The notes: generated from the letters alone by a model not told the origin. 64,000 nt of DNA from Sphagnum compactum (GCA_965153455.1 OZ234497.1:7626001-7690000); one strand, 5' to 3'; shown: positions 11,701 through 23,757, counted from the stretch's first letter. Made by a program: numbers and translations.

Positions 11701-14700
11701 TTCTAAAAGGGATCCTTTTTGGGTTCCTCATAACTAATGTAATGTAAGAATATGAAAAAAAAAACATGAATGTTTTTCTTTTACAACAACATGATGTACA
11801 TTAAAATAGATTTTTAAATATTTTCCCCTAACTATGACCAAGTTATCCTAAATATCAATTGTCAATATTAAATTGATGGCAGGGCCATTGTGTATAGCAC
11901 ACCTTTTTCACTAAGAACTTAGTTGTAACAATCATAGATCCCATGGCTTCTACAACTATTTTGTAGGGTTTTTAAATAAAGATGACATAACTAGAACTAA
12001 TTTTATGCACATTAAAAGGTTTATACAAAATCTTAGAACTACCAAAATTGTTTGTCAACTTTTCAAAAACTTTTTGAATGATTCATCTTGTAAGGTTTTC
12101 AATATTGCTTACCAATGCCATGCTCTAATGTTATGAAGATTTGGTGAATTTTGAGACTTTGAAGAACATGTAGTTGGAAGAATTTACATTTTAGTTCTAA
12201 ATTTGGGACTTTTTAAGTACAAGGCCTATTTCAAATTTGCATAAATTTTCCATAGGAAACTATGACATATAGTTTATGAACATTCATAGTCACCAACATT
12301 CAAAACATTACATCACCAATTGGTTACATACGGAATTTTTTTCTTTGGATATGGCTATCATAATTTGTGTATGTTCTTAACTTGTTGGCAACATATTTTT
12401 AAGTGTTGTATGTTCAAATGACTGAATCTTTCTTCAATATTTAAGTTTGACCAACTATTGGATTTTGAACAATGTAACATTGTGCTAAAAAATGTTTCAA
12501 CATGGGACAATTTTTGGCTATTGGATGTGAAGAGTTGTTCATCCATGCTTGCTTTGTCTCATAACAATGCACAACAAAAGGCACTTAAACCATTATACAA
12601 AGTTTACATCCTTGGTTTCTATTTTTTGTTTGAAAACATATCTATGCAATTGAGTTTCCTCAAACCAAGTTCACACTAATGAAAGACTAAAAAGAAAACT
12701 AGCAAATTCCTACAACAAAAGAAAAAAAGCCACTATATAGCCAAAATAATCACACTTGCTTTAATAAACCAAGAAAAGAGGACTATTAGAAAGATGATTG
12801 GCTCCCAATTTTCCATTGACATTTTCTTACACCTTGCCATCCTCATCTTGCCATTTCCCCCACAAACAAGTTTAAACCAAATGAACCTTGAAGCTCATTT
12901 ATCTTAGTAAACCATATTAATTTTACATTTTTGATTTTCAATTTTTTTCTTCTTTGGTTCATTAATTGTGGGTTTTATAGGTTCTTTAGAAGAGCATGCA
13001 ACAATTTCTTCACAACCTTTTCATTTCCCTTTCAAAATGCACTATCCACAAAAATAGACACAATAAACCTAAGATCGCATTAGGTGATATAATAGTTTTA
13101 ATTGCATTTGGACAATTGAGGTTTGCAATGCTACAAGAAAAAATGATGGCTATAGAAAACTCAAAAAAAAAGATGGAGCATGAAGTTTGTTGGAACTTAA
13201 ATGGGCATCATAGCTAAATAAAAAAAACCCCAAAATGGCTCAAGTATGCATGATAGACACAAATGTTTAGGTTTCAACATAGCACACGTACATTTTAAAT
13301 AGGACTAAAGTTACACAACACACATGATTTGCAAAACACTCAAAAGACTTAGGTTTTTAAAAACACACAAAACATTCATAGAACTTAAGATTTGCAAATA
13401 GGTTGGATCAAACTAAAAAAGGAAACTAGGATATGTAAGCAAGAAAAATTAGTGAACATTGAGAATAAAGAACTTAAACAATGATGAATCTAATGTCAAG
13501 TTCCACTTCAGCATTTCATAAGGTGTGATCACAATCAAACGAACCAAAATTCATGTCAAATGACCAAAAAATTATCAATTTTGTCAAACATATTTATGTA
13601 ATGCCACTTTAATGTCATTTTGATCAAGGAAATCCATGTTAAATAATTTATATGAGTGTTAAAGATTTTTTTAACAATTTAATTTTGGGTTTAATAAAGG
13701 ATTGTTGAACTTTAACACCAAAACATGTTTTTTTATAAAGCACTAGGCTAAAAACTATTTTAATAAAGAAATTTTGACAAGAAGAAAATTGAAATGACGA
13801 TGACCTACCATCCACATATGGAAACATTCGCAATTTAAAAATTATGGTACTTAATTTTTTTTGAAAATTCAAAATATAATTTCAGAATTTTCAAATTTAT
13901 AAAATCATTTGCTAGGTGTAAATGGGTCATAATGTGTATGGCATATAAAAAAATTGTGACATAATACAAAAAATCAAAGTTTAAAATATTTATCATATTT
14001 TAGCATGATTTGAAATTATGATCATTTTTCAAGACATAATGTAGAATCTAACAAAGTTGTAATCTTTCAGACAATTCATATTTATTCAAAAGGAGTTAAA
14101 ACAAATCATGGAATTTGCTGGAAGAATTATAAATATTTTAAAGAACATGTTGCAAAAAAAATCCTTCAAAAGTTCCTTTCTATGAAAAAGTCAAAATGTT
14201 CACAAAGGGCCCATTTGTCATTGAATCCTTTGTCATTGTGGACTCATTTGATTGTGATTACATCCATATCATTACAAAATTGTAACATTATAATATTTGA
14301 TGCATTGATATTTAAAACCCCATAAACATATTTTGTAATTGTTGATTGCAATAAAAAAAAATCCAAATTCATGCATACCTTTAAATAAATATATATATAT
14401 TCATACCTTGTTGGTCCACTCCAAACATTGAAGAAACAACAAAGGTTTGAATGTAGCATCACAAAATGATGTGATCAAAATAAAAGCAAAAAAAATTGCA
14501 AATAATGTTCATGAGCTTTGGAGTTGTAGCTTCATAAACAAGAAAGGTTCTCCCTTGCAATGTTCCTTCATTGCACCTCTTGCCATTGGAGCTCCTCTAT
14601 TGCATCTATGGCCATTGCGAGTTGCCTAATCCCGACATCCAAAACTAAATCTATCAAAGCACAAAAGCAAAATTTCATCCTACTACAACATTAAACCTTT

Positions 14701-14773
14701 AAAGTCCCAACTCAATACTAACACTGAACCTTTCTCCTAAGCTTTCATCATCGTTAGTGATGGGAGCCACACT
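8710..14773. other. 6-kb AT-rich intergenic stretch, no gene recognised
   Basis: Apart from one dispersed-repeat copy (11190-11275), I see only short frames and A/T homopolymers. The composition becomes very AT-rich from about 10.5 to 14.7 kb. No transposase, gag or pol motif could be read on either strand. Confidence 0.45.
11190..11275 (+). repeat. Dispersed repeat, copy A (palindrome-containing)
   Basis: Contains the palindrome CCTTGCCTTGTAAGGCAAGG followed by ATATTGTGTT and ATTATAGAGTATAGTAGCTT. The same blocks appear in reverse orientation at 29740-29825, so the two are diverged copies of one dispersed element. Confidence 0.6.
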
Positions 14774-14778
14774 CGGAG

Positions 14779-15729
14779 TGACGCACTCCCAAGTTCCTTG
14801 TGGACCCACTTGAGGGTCCAAGTATGGGGCAATGCGGAAGGAGTTGGAACTTGGAGCACGCTCCCGACTTCTAGCACTAGAGGGGGGGTGAGAGGGGTGT
14901 GCTAGAAGTCCCGGGATAGACTAGGAAGAATTGACAAGCTTTACTCACTCACACGGGCCTGCATGAAACCACACAAAGTGGTTAGAACTCATTCTGGGTC
15001 CTTTTGGTGTTGGGACAGCCACGGGTGAACTCGGACTCACTTTGACACACCACACCCCGGGCTCGGGAGTAAGCCACCACCTTACTCCCTATAGTATACT
15101 CTGTGACTCGTCGCGGGGGTGGCATCCAAATGGCCATTTTGTCCCGGGACTCCCGGGACTCCCGCGTGGGAGTCCCGAAATCGCGCATTTTCGGGACTCC
15201 CGCAACTTTGAAGCTTCGTAACTATCGGAGCAGACCTCCGATCGACTCGCCGTCTGAAGCAAAGTTGTAGGTCTCGTCGAGACCTTTCCAACGATATGTC
15301 GCACGTTTTCTGCAGCCAAGTATTTCGGGTCGATTCCCGACTTTTAGTGGTCGGGAGTCAAAACTGGCGGACTCCCGGGAGTTCGACTCCCGGGCCTTCT
15401 TTTGGCCATAACTCGTGTTTCAGATGTTCAAATGAGCAATGCGAGCCCATTTTAGACATCTACACTTCAAGAGCTTTCCATTGATGTAAAGAGCGCAACA
15501 AGCCATTGAGTTTTGACCCCTCAAAATGCTCTCTGAAGTTTCGGGAGTCCTTTTGGGACTCCACTCTCACCAACTCCCAACATGGGAGTTCACTTGGGAG
15601 TGTGAGGGTTCACTCTCTCACACTCTTTGCACTCCCGGGAGCATGTGATATGACCCCCGGGTCTACTTATAGGCCCGCACACTTGCGACCCCCTTGCCTT
15701 GGTCGCGAGCCAAGGCTAGGGTTGCGACA
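14779..15729 (-). mobile_element. Solo LTR of a Ty3/gypsy-type family, with 5-bp target duplication
   Basis: 951 bp running from TGACGC to GCGACA on the plus strand (TG...CA ends). It is flanked on both sides by CGGAG (14774-14778 and 15730-15734), a perfect 5-bp target duplication. No internal region is attached, so it is a solo LTR left by recombination between two LTRs. Its blocks run collinear with the LTR at 56695-57516: for example ACCAAGTTCC-like starts, TTGGTGTTGGGACA, AAGCCACCACCTT, CCAAATGGC, TTTGTCCCGGGACTCCC, TTTTAGTGGTCGGGAGTCAA and GGGTTGCGACA. The orientation is the same as that element, minus. The LTR is much richer in G+C than its flanks and holds many GGACTCCC/GGGAGTCC copies. 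Confidence 0.88.
15154..15177 (-). promoter_or_regulatory. Perfect hairpin in the solo LTR U3
   Basis: CGGGACTCCC (15154-15163), a four-base loop, then GGGAGTCCCG (15168-15177): a 10-bp perfect inverted repeat. The other LTR keeps a 9-bp stem at the same place (57058-57081). In the minus orientation it lies about 55 bp upstream of a TATA-like stretch (CTATAGTATA near 15090-15103). A regulatory role is inferred. Confidence 0.5.
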
Positions 15730-15734
15730 CGGAG

Positions 15735-17230
15735 GAGTGGAGTGGCAATGGAAACTTGTCGTAAATCATATTTCCGGCATCCAACGAAAAGGGTTGGTTA
15801 GTGTAGGTGGCGTGTGATCAAAATTGCTTGTTGATACAATGGTTATTCCACCCACCTACATCATCACATTATGGTGATTTAAAAAATTCTACAACTCAAA
15901 ATCCTTAATGCCATTCTCTAGGATTTTTTTTATTATCACAATGTGATGAAAATTTATCACAAAAAAAACATTGATGGGGTCATGGTATATTATAATATTG
16001 AAAGGATGGCATAGTTTCACACAATTGACCATGTATGTAATTTATGTTTGAAGATATAAACAAAGTTTAAAGTAACATTGACTATAAATGACATCTAGCA
16101 AACATCATGAATGTGGTGGTTTATCTTTGGAGCTTATTTTTTTAAAAATGATTTACAAATTGGAGTTGCATTCCAAATCATATTTTTAAGTTTTAAATTT
16201 AACTTCTTCAATTAATATTATGGATTTCAAGTTGCAATAGTATCACAAAGTCATTTTTTTGAAATTTTGTCATGTAGACCAAATTATAACCATAAAATTT
16301 TTTTTTGACAAGATTTGGCTATTATAAGATTGTAAACCCAATAGCCAAGGTATTAACACAGGGAAGGTTGGCAGGTACATAATACCTTTTCAAGTTTGGT
16401 AGTAATTAATTTTTTTAAATTTAAAAAAAATCTATTTCAAATGTTGAAATTTTTAATTATTAAAAATATATATACAAAGATTGGTGGAAACTTAGGGTCC
16501 TCTTACTTTAAGCAAGTCCACTTGTAAAGCAAGTATTTAATAATTGACAATATTTTTTAATTTATAATTTAGTAGAATATCAAAATTATTTGCAAAATTT
16601 AAAAAAATAGCACTCATACCCCTTGTTTGGTCATAAAGAGAATGAGATTTCTAAAAAACATTGGAAACAATAAAGTTATTCGTAAAGTCGACAAAACTCA
16701 AGGCATTGTCAAAAAGCCAGGGTGAGCTGAAAACAAAAATAATAATAATACAAGGTGAAACTCGAAAATGCATTGATTTCGATGTTTCCCCAAGTTTCAT
16801 CCTATGTTTTTATGTTTCCTTCCCGTGCGCCTTGATGATATGGTCTTCATCTTTCATGCACCTTGACAGAGTAACAGTTTCGTCTATGAGTGAGAAATGC
16901 TTCAAGTTGCAAATGTGAGGGTTCAAGCTGTGAATGTGAGGTGTAGAGTTTCTAAGTGAACGACAACTACTATGAGTGAAAAATGCTTGAAGTTGTGAAT
17001 GTGAAGTCTAGAATTTTTGAGTGAATGAGTGTGAGGGTCCTGAGTGAGTGGGTTAAGTGTAGAATCTTTGAGTTAGTGAGAGGTTAGAACAATAAGAATA
17101 ACTAAAAGCCCCCAAAGCCCTATCCGTGCCCCATTCACCATTGTCATCATGCAAGAGGACTATTGACAAAAGGTTGTTGTGCAAGAGGAATGTCAACAAA
17201 AGGAAGCTCTGTAGTATTGTTGGTAGTCAC
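15735..17230. other. AT-rich spacer, no gene recognised
   Basis: Starts in sequence next to the solo LTR target site and ends near the decayed gag. No pol motifs were found that would extend the gag pseudogene to its left, so that element seems truncated here. Confidence 0.4.
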
Positions 17231-17237
17231 GCAGATC

Positions 17238-18644
17238 TCATTGTGGAGAAAGCCTGAATGGAAGGTTGAGGTGCCTTGGCTTTTGGTTGAGGGTCACCAG
17301 AAGATACTGGCAGATTTTGCCATGGTAATCAGAGTTGCTTTCATTTCGAGAACTTGGCAAAACAAACAGCTTCCTGATGTCCCTCTTTCCACAATAATCA
17401 CAAAAGAGATCCTCGGAAGTAATGTTGCATTCACTAGCTTTGTGGGTAAGATTGCCACAGTAGTTGCAAGAAGGTAGGATGGGTGCGGCCGAGTGCACCA
17501 CTTTAGCCCTTCAAGAAGAATGTGATGATTTCGTTGGCGCAGCTAGTGGAGGCTGAGGCCGTGAACGTGATGGAGGCCTCATAGTACTCGCCTCATAATG
17601 TGCATGAGCCAGTTCCAACTTTTCAGAAATGTTGTACACATCCAACAAAGTGTACGAGTCTACAAATTCTGCAGAAAACTCGTTGCAAAACCTGCGCATG
17701 GAATGTCGAAGTATTTTCCAACGAACGAAAGTACCGATGGGCAGCTTCCACGTTTATGTGCTCTGAGTATCCTCTTTAAGCTTGAGAAGCCTCTTGTAGA
17801 GCATCTTGAAGGTTTCATCCTTCTTCTGAGAGAAGGTAGCGAGCTGCAAAATTTTTGCAGAACTCTTGACCGGGAATTCCAGCTCAAGAACTCGAAAGAA
17901 TTCCCCCACTGGATCAACAAAATCTGGTGCATCAATGGTGGGAGGAATGTTTGCGATATCAATAATGAGTTGTTGAGGAAAAAAAATTACTGAAGTAGGT
18001 ACCGGATCTGGATTATTAAGCACAATCCCATGATGTGCAATGGCAATTTGCAGTGCAGCTTGAGAGGCGGTGGCGATGGTTGTGGCGTAAGCTGGATTGG
18101 GGATTTGGGTTACACCCAAAATCCTCGGAGAATGTTACTTGTAGAAATCTAATGCCTCATAGTGCACATAACGGGCCAGTTGTTTAAATGCAAATGCCTC
18201 GATGTAATTAGCGCCATACTTGAGCTCCAATTCACAAACCACAATTAAGAAAGTTGCCTTGAATTCCCCTAAAGAAATTGTACCTGGCCTTCCATTAAAC
18301 TTCTCAATTTTCCCAAAAGAACTATTGAACTCCATGGTGTATATGGGTGTAGAGGTCATGGCTTACAACGAAATATACAATGATGGTGTGAAAGCTTGTG
18401 GGGCAACAGGTGTACCCCACTGATTAACCCCTCCAAATGGACTTTGATGTACTGTTGATGTAGTGTAACCTGAACCTGAATTCCTGGTAAGAGTTGTATT
18501 GGATGACGGTGGCCCTCTAGATGCTTGATGGTATCGTCGGGAAGATCGTGAGCTCAAAAAAATTAACTCAAATGCTTGTGTGTTACTTCATAGCTCATAC
18601 CTTGGCTCTAGTTGAGCAATAATGCTCTCATCATCCGAGAACAT
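17238..18644 (-). pseudogene. Decayed gag of an LTR retrotransposon (two CCHC knuckles)
   Basis: Minus strand, start ATG at 18642-18644 (MFSDDESIIAQLEPRYEL, then a stop). One frame can be followed through FGKIEKFNGRPGTISLGEFK, ELELKYGANYIEAFAFKQLA, LGVTQIPNPAYATTIATASQ and DPVGEFFRVLELEFPVKSS, then LLDVYNISEKLELAHAHYEA, to a zinc knuckle CNYCGNLTHKASEC (CX2CX4HX4C, near 17440). A second knuckle starts CDYCGK near 17400 but is cut by a frameshift. Stops interrupt it near 18363, 18135, 17754 and 17511. Gag packages the element RNA. The LTR directly upstream (18670-19992) is in the same orientation. No protease or reverse transcriptase follows, so the copy is truncated. I recognise the gag type but not its lineage. 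Confidence 0.75.
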
Positions 18645-18729
18645 GGTGTTGTCCCATGCCCCAAAATTTTGTAGCAATACAGAACACTAGCTCCAAAATT
18701 CTAACACAATATACGGTTTGAAGAATACG

Positions 18730-18990
18730 GTGCGTCGATGGGGATGAATGGTGACGAACGGACGTCGATGGACGGAAGGGGCCGGACGGACAAAATCGAA
18801 CAGACGCACGTTGACGGACGTGGGACGAAATTGCGACGAACGTCAAATGAAATGGCGATGGACGTCGGACAGAACAATAATGGACGTTAGACAAAACTGT
18901 AACGAACATCGGACGAAACCGCGATGGACGTCAAACGGAACAGAACGGACGGACAACAACTGTGACAACGACGAACGACAACAACACTGC
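18730..18990. repeat. Degenerate GACG-rich tandem repeat
   Basis: Imperfect repetition of GGACGTCGGAC/CGAACGTC-like blocks (for example GACGAACGGACGTCGATGG, GATGGACGTCGGACAGAAC, GATGGACGTCAAACGGAAC). CpG is frequent here, unlike the surrounding DNA. It lies at the gag-proximal end of the presumed LTR, in its R/U5 or leader portion. Confidence 0.6.
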
Positions 18991-19726
18991 AAAGCGATCC
19001 ACGTTCGTGAGCTCTGTAGCAATGGTGTGCAAAAAAGAAGAAATTTTTTTTTTCTCTACTTGATGTTTTTTTTAAGAAATTTTATTCTCTTCTTCTTCTT
19101 CTTCCAGAGCTGCTACAAGGGCTACTCACTACATGATTGCAAGCTCAAAAACACACAAGAGTGCACAACCCATATGCTAATCTCAAAACCCACGTACAAA
19201 GAAAGTAAATGTATGTGGGGTTGCATCACCTGGTGCAGATCTTGTATTGCAATCAAACCTTGTTTGTGTGTGTGCGCTCCCAGAACCTAAAGTTGGCAAT
19301 AAAACAAGCTCCTTCCTCCCTCCAAAGCCCTGGAATTCAGAACTTCACAGCTTGTAGCTTGTTTCTGGTGTCCCTTCTCCCTCACTTACATTGCTGCTAG
19401 TTATGGTTATTGTTGTTATTGTTGTAGTTGTAGTACAAGCGTAGAAAAAGAAAAAGAAGTAACAGCAACTCAAGAACACAAGAAACCAGCAAGCAAAAAA
19501 AACCCAAGAAACTCAAAGCTAGGAAAAATCTGTTACTTTCAACATTAAGTGACAGAGATCAATTTTTCTAGAGTTAAATTGAAAAGAAGGAAAAAAAACG
19601 TAGTGTATGTAAACGGTGGCCGTGTAATAGTTGCCATGAACATCTAAAAATTCAGTCTAACTATGGAGGAAACTCTTTTTGACAAAGGAATTCTCGAAAA
19701 ATTAACAAGAGAAAGGAAGAGTTTAG

Positions 19727-19735
19727 CCTTTTATA
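19727..19735 (-). promoter_or_regulatory. TATA box of the presumed LTR promoter
   Basis: TATAAAAGG on the minus strand, about 260 bp inside the LTR, with TTAGGGTT-type motifs upstream at 19754-19845. Position and orientation suit transcription of the gag to its left. Confidence 0.5.
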
Positions 19736-19992
19736 CAGTCGTTAACAAGTTGAAACCCTAAACAAGTCATAACCCTAAAACACCTAATAGCATACAGTAA
19801 CCTAAAAATGTATATTAACCCTAAGAGTGTACATTAACCCTAAAAGACATGATTGACATGCCCGTAATCGGCCGTCATGTATGAGGCCATGCATACTGGC
19901 ATGACAATAGGAGGATGGCAATCATGAATCTTTTGAGTTCAAGAGGCTCATTGCTTCTTGGTAAGAGGTTATGTCAATTCTAGCACTTTACA

Positions 19993-22143
19993 CTTGGGTT
20001 GAAACTTTCTAAACATATGCACCCAAGCCTCTTGGGTATGGGCTTAGGCTTTTTGAACATTAACATGGGCTACTCCAGGTCCAATCAAAATCATAGCCTT
20101 ATTCTAATAGTAAGCATGGCTTTCTTGGACAGGGGCTAAGCTCCTTGAGAACATGCCATTTCCAATACACTATCGAGTTAGGCCAAAGCTTTATAGTTAG
20201 ATGAAACCCCCAATATGGATGAAGACATATGAAATATATTTTAAGAAATACATAAATACAATATACAATATTGTGAACAACCCAAGATTAAATATGCATA
20301 TTCTTTTGACTTAGGGCAAAATATGTATGAACTTTAAAACCCAAGGTCAATATTTGTGCTTTAAGACCAAGCGCAAGTATTGCATGAATTGTTAGACCCT
20401 GGGTTGGATGGGGTGGCTGAAAAACCCTTATAAAACAACACGTTTGAAATCACCTTGCATATTTTATGTGTGCTCCTAAGATTTTTGGGATTCCAAATAC
20501 CTAGATGAAATATTCCATTTTGATTGGACGAAAATCATGGGTCAAGGCTTGCTACAAGCATGGCCTGTTTTCTATTCCACACATGACACATACTGAGTTT
20601 TAAATGTAGTTGTGTTGTCTTTTGGGTTGGCCCAGATGTCCTCTCAACCTAGCAATTCCGTTCTGTTGAAAAAAACTCTTTGAGCTTCTTTTGGGGGCGG
20701 AGGGAGAAGGTGCAGTTGCCCGATGATATAAGAAGTTGGTATAGCCATATTGGAAGTCCGGGCCAAATTAAGGGAATGCTTAAAAGCGGGCTGAAAAGGG
20801 CATGAATTGTTTGAAGTCGGTTCTTCCCATTTGACATCAACTTATCTCTTCAATGATTTTGAACTTTGTCCCAATGAATTTGTGAAACACAAATCAGTCA
20901 TGTTTTTCTCAATTAGTTTTAAAATATGAATGCAACTTGCAAATGCTAAAATCATCCTCTTGTGTAATGAACAACCAAAAAACAATCCTATGCACTCAAT
21001 GTTAGCAATAACTCCCCTGTATCTCATATCAAAGAATGGAAGTTAGAAGACCTATCGCTAGCTTTTATCCAATGTCATTACATCAATTTTGTTGGCTCTC
21101 TTGATAGAGAAGAGATTATGCATTGGTATAAGATTATCAACCATCACATTCAAGTATTAGTATAACCGTTTCAAATGAGATGCTCATATGCATTGTGGCC
21201 ATTCAAGTATTTGGTAAAGGGTTTCCTTTGCATCAAGTTGGGTTGGATTGGGGTGGGCAGCAATATGGTTCATACTAACGCTTTGATTACATAGGCATTA
21301 TGACCTAGACTATAGGGGGTATGAGTTAGACTCTACATACACAATGGCCTTAACTATAAACCATCTACAAATTAGAATGAGATATACCAACCTTATGTGC
21401 AAATTATTGTATGATTTAGACTATCTATGGGGGGAGGACATGACTACATATTGTTGGATTGTATACCTACTATGGGCATTGTTGGATTGGATAAGCCGCT
21501 TATCCCATGAAGCCCACCCCCATCAGCTTTACCCTACACAAAATATTCCATTTGGAGGAGTGATAAGAAAATACAAGGCGTGTGCACTGTGAACAAGATA
21601 CAAACATGGGGTGTTTCACCACATATGAATAACTCCAATATGAAATGATTTTGAACATTGACGTGCACCACAAGGATAAAGTGCACGCTAAGAATTTTAT
21701 AATATCGTTTGGCTGGTTCCAATTCGAATTTTTTCAGTTTGTGAGGAAATATCCTTTGGCCTAGACAACCTCAATCTATCACTAACACAGTTGGTTGGTT
21801 ATACAATTTATTTTTATGTAGGCATAATATGGGTATCCTTACCCATGCATCTACATAGTGGTGGCTTCTCAAACCACACAATCTAGCATACGTATCCTTG
21901 GGCTTTTAAGCTTCCCACTAGCTAAATAAGCTCCGAACCAAAACTTTTCAACCCTAAACAACATTGACTAATTATAATTTTCATATCATTGTTATGGGGA
22001 ACGATGAATTATTCCAAAAAATCATCGTATATTTTGAGGTAGGAAAAGTTTAGTTTTTAAATGAGATCTTAAAACTCAGATTGGGGCTCTTGTATGTAAA
22101 GAGAAATCACATATGACCCACGAGAAGAAAAAGTACATATTCT
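19993..22143. other. Intergenic, no gene recognised
   Basis: No coding pattern or terminal repeats were seen. A minus-strand AATAAA (TTTATT at 21807-21812) lies about 330 nt past the tandem Bet v 1 gene stop and could end its transcript. Confidence 0.4.
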
Positions 22144-23579
22144 CTAGGCATAGGCCTCTGGGTTGGCCTTCAATTCAGCACCAATCACTTTGCACACTTG
22201 GATATACATATGCTTGTGGCTTTGGGGAGGGCCTGCGTTACCAGCTGCAATGTATGTGACGGTCCAAACTGCATCGGTGCTGCCCTCAACAGCTCCAGGG
22301 CCGACCACTTTGATGGTCTTGAGATAAGGATAGCGGGGATCACCTTTCAAGGTCGATACACCCATAGTCTTGGTTGCATCATCAGAGAAGTCCAACCGCT
22401 CCCACAATTCTCCAGCCATTGGGACAGCTGCACAAAGTCATCTCATACATAAGGAAAACAACTATGAAAATCGCATGTTCACCTATCACCAACTGTTTCT
22501 ATGAATATATATAGTGTAAATTATATATTTAATCATCAAGAATTCCAGGAAAACACTAAATGGGTAATGCAAGAACCAACAGCATTTGGTTTATTTAGTT
22601 TGTAAGAAAATTCTTTGCAAAATATTTTGTTTGGAAAACACATGGACATGGAATTTAGGTTTGATGAAAAAGGTATGTGAATCAAAGGCAATTTTCCATA
22701 CCAGGGCCAAACTTGACGATGCGGATGCCACCAGGTTTACCGTAGTATTGTCCTGTGATGTTTGTAGCAGATTCAAAGACATCAGGCAAGTACTTGGGCA
22801 CGATGTTGTCCAAGTTGTGGACAGCCTTCCATACAGCATCGGGGGCTGCATCAATAGTTTCAGTGTGGGTCAAAGTCTGTCTTGACTTAATTGCCTTCTC
22901 CAAAGTCTTCAACACCTTAACAACTCCCTCCTTCATGTGTTCAGGAGCAGGTGAATCTCCAACTGGTTCATATGTGCACGTCCAGGTTACCTCAGTGGAA
23001 GATTTTCCACTGGCTACACACTTTATCACACTGGTAACATTGTTATAGCGAGGATCACCTCCGATAATTGTGAACCCACTAGACTTGCTTTCGTCGTCGA
23101 AAAAGTCCAAACGCTCTTTCCATTCACCGGCATGTGGGACAACTATACAAGAATCCAACCAAACATTGAAAGCAAATGAATAACTGATTGTTCATCCAGT
23201 GAAGATCCTCAAAATCCAGTGGAAAATCTCCAAAGCATATTACAAACCAAAAAGAATTCTACCAAAACAAAAAGCAAAATGACTCTAGGAAGATCTTGTA
23301 TATTTGGGTCAAGAGTCAAGAGTGGGTTGGGGTTTAGTAACACCAAATTACACAATTCTAAACCAGAGGGTACTTAGGTATGTAGGTTGTAATACCGGGG
23401 CCTGGTTTGACAAGGCGAATGCTGCCTGGCTGGCCAGGAAACCCTTCAATGAAGGTGCTCTTGGTGAAGTACTCAGGCTCCAAGGCAGGGAGGATTTCAT
23501 CCAATTGTTTGCTAACCTCCCAAATGTCATCAGCTGAGACCTCGAGTACCACAGTGTGAGAAAGAGTGTGCTGAACCAT
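22144..23579 (-). CDS. Two-domain Bet v 1 (PR-10/MLP-like) protein (three exons, 302 aa)
   Basis: Minus-strand exons 23579-23396, 23142-22702 and 22427-22144 (TAG) join in frame with GT-AG junctions, totalling 909 nt. The protein holds two Bet v 1 domains end to end, about residues 1-147 and 152-302, with almost no linker. Each repeat has the same layout: a start like LSHTVVLEVSADDIW or LTHTETIDAAPDAVW, a glycine loop (GFPGQPGSIRLVKPGP or GQYYGKPGGIRIVKFGP), then AGEWKERLDFFDDE or AGELWERLDFSDDA, GDPRY, and a strand like EVTWTCTY or AVWTVTY. Both introns are phase 1 directly after the GP of that loop (codons 62 and 209), so the gene arose by internal duplication of an ancestral two-exon gene. 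Bet v 1 proteins usually have about 155-160 residues and bind small hydrophobic ligands in the cytosol, and some act as enzymes; the ligand here is unknown. No break is seen and the gene looks functional. Confidence 0.92.
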
Positions 23580-23718
23580 GTTTGCTGAAATCACAAAAAC
23601 AAAAAGTTCTGGAGCAAAAATTTATAGAGTTGTGAGCTCAAGAAACAGAGACAGAAAACCAAGAAGTTGATCAATACCAGCTATCTACCAGATTCTCACT
23701 TTTCTGAGAGGAAGAGCT

Positions 23719-23757
23719 GTGTGTGTGCATGTGTGTGTGTGTGTGTGAGAGAGAGAG
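23719..23757. repeat. (GT)n(GA)n microsatellite in the 5' leader region
   Basis: A GT run interrupted once by CA, then a GA run, lying 140-180 bp upstream of the tandem Bet v 1 start codon. On the gene's strand it reads as a TC/AC-rich leader, a common form of plant 5' untranslated region. Confidence 0.85.

Larger units (their letters stand above)
18670..19992 (-). mobile_element. Probable 5' LTR of the gag-bearing element
   Basis: About 1.3 kb just upstream of the gag start, with TG...CA ends on both strands (TGTAGC at 18670, TTTACA ending at 19992). Read on the minus strand it begins TGTAAAGTGCTAG, has a clean TATA box (TATAAAAGG, 19727-19735) preceded by several TTAGGGTT motifs, and ends 25 nt before the gag ATG. 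No tRNA-Met primer site was recognised after it and no second LTR was found, so the boundaries are inferred from the end motifs alone. Confidence 0.5.

Noticed and set aside
16661-16918. An 85-codon plus-strand frame
   Set aside because: It depends on a weak start context, has no domain and lies in AT-rich spacer without splice partners.
19750-19850. AACCCTAA-type motifs as interstitial telomere sequence
   Set aside because: The motifs are spaced irregularly among other sequence, not in a tandem array. They fit promoter teloboxes of an LTR better.
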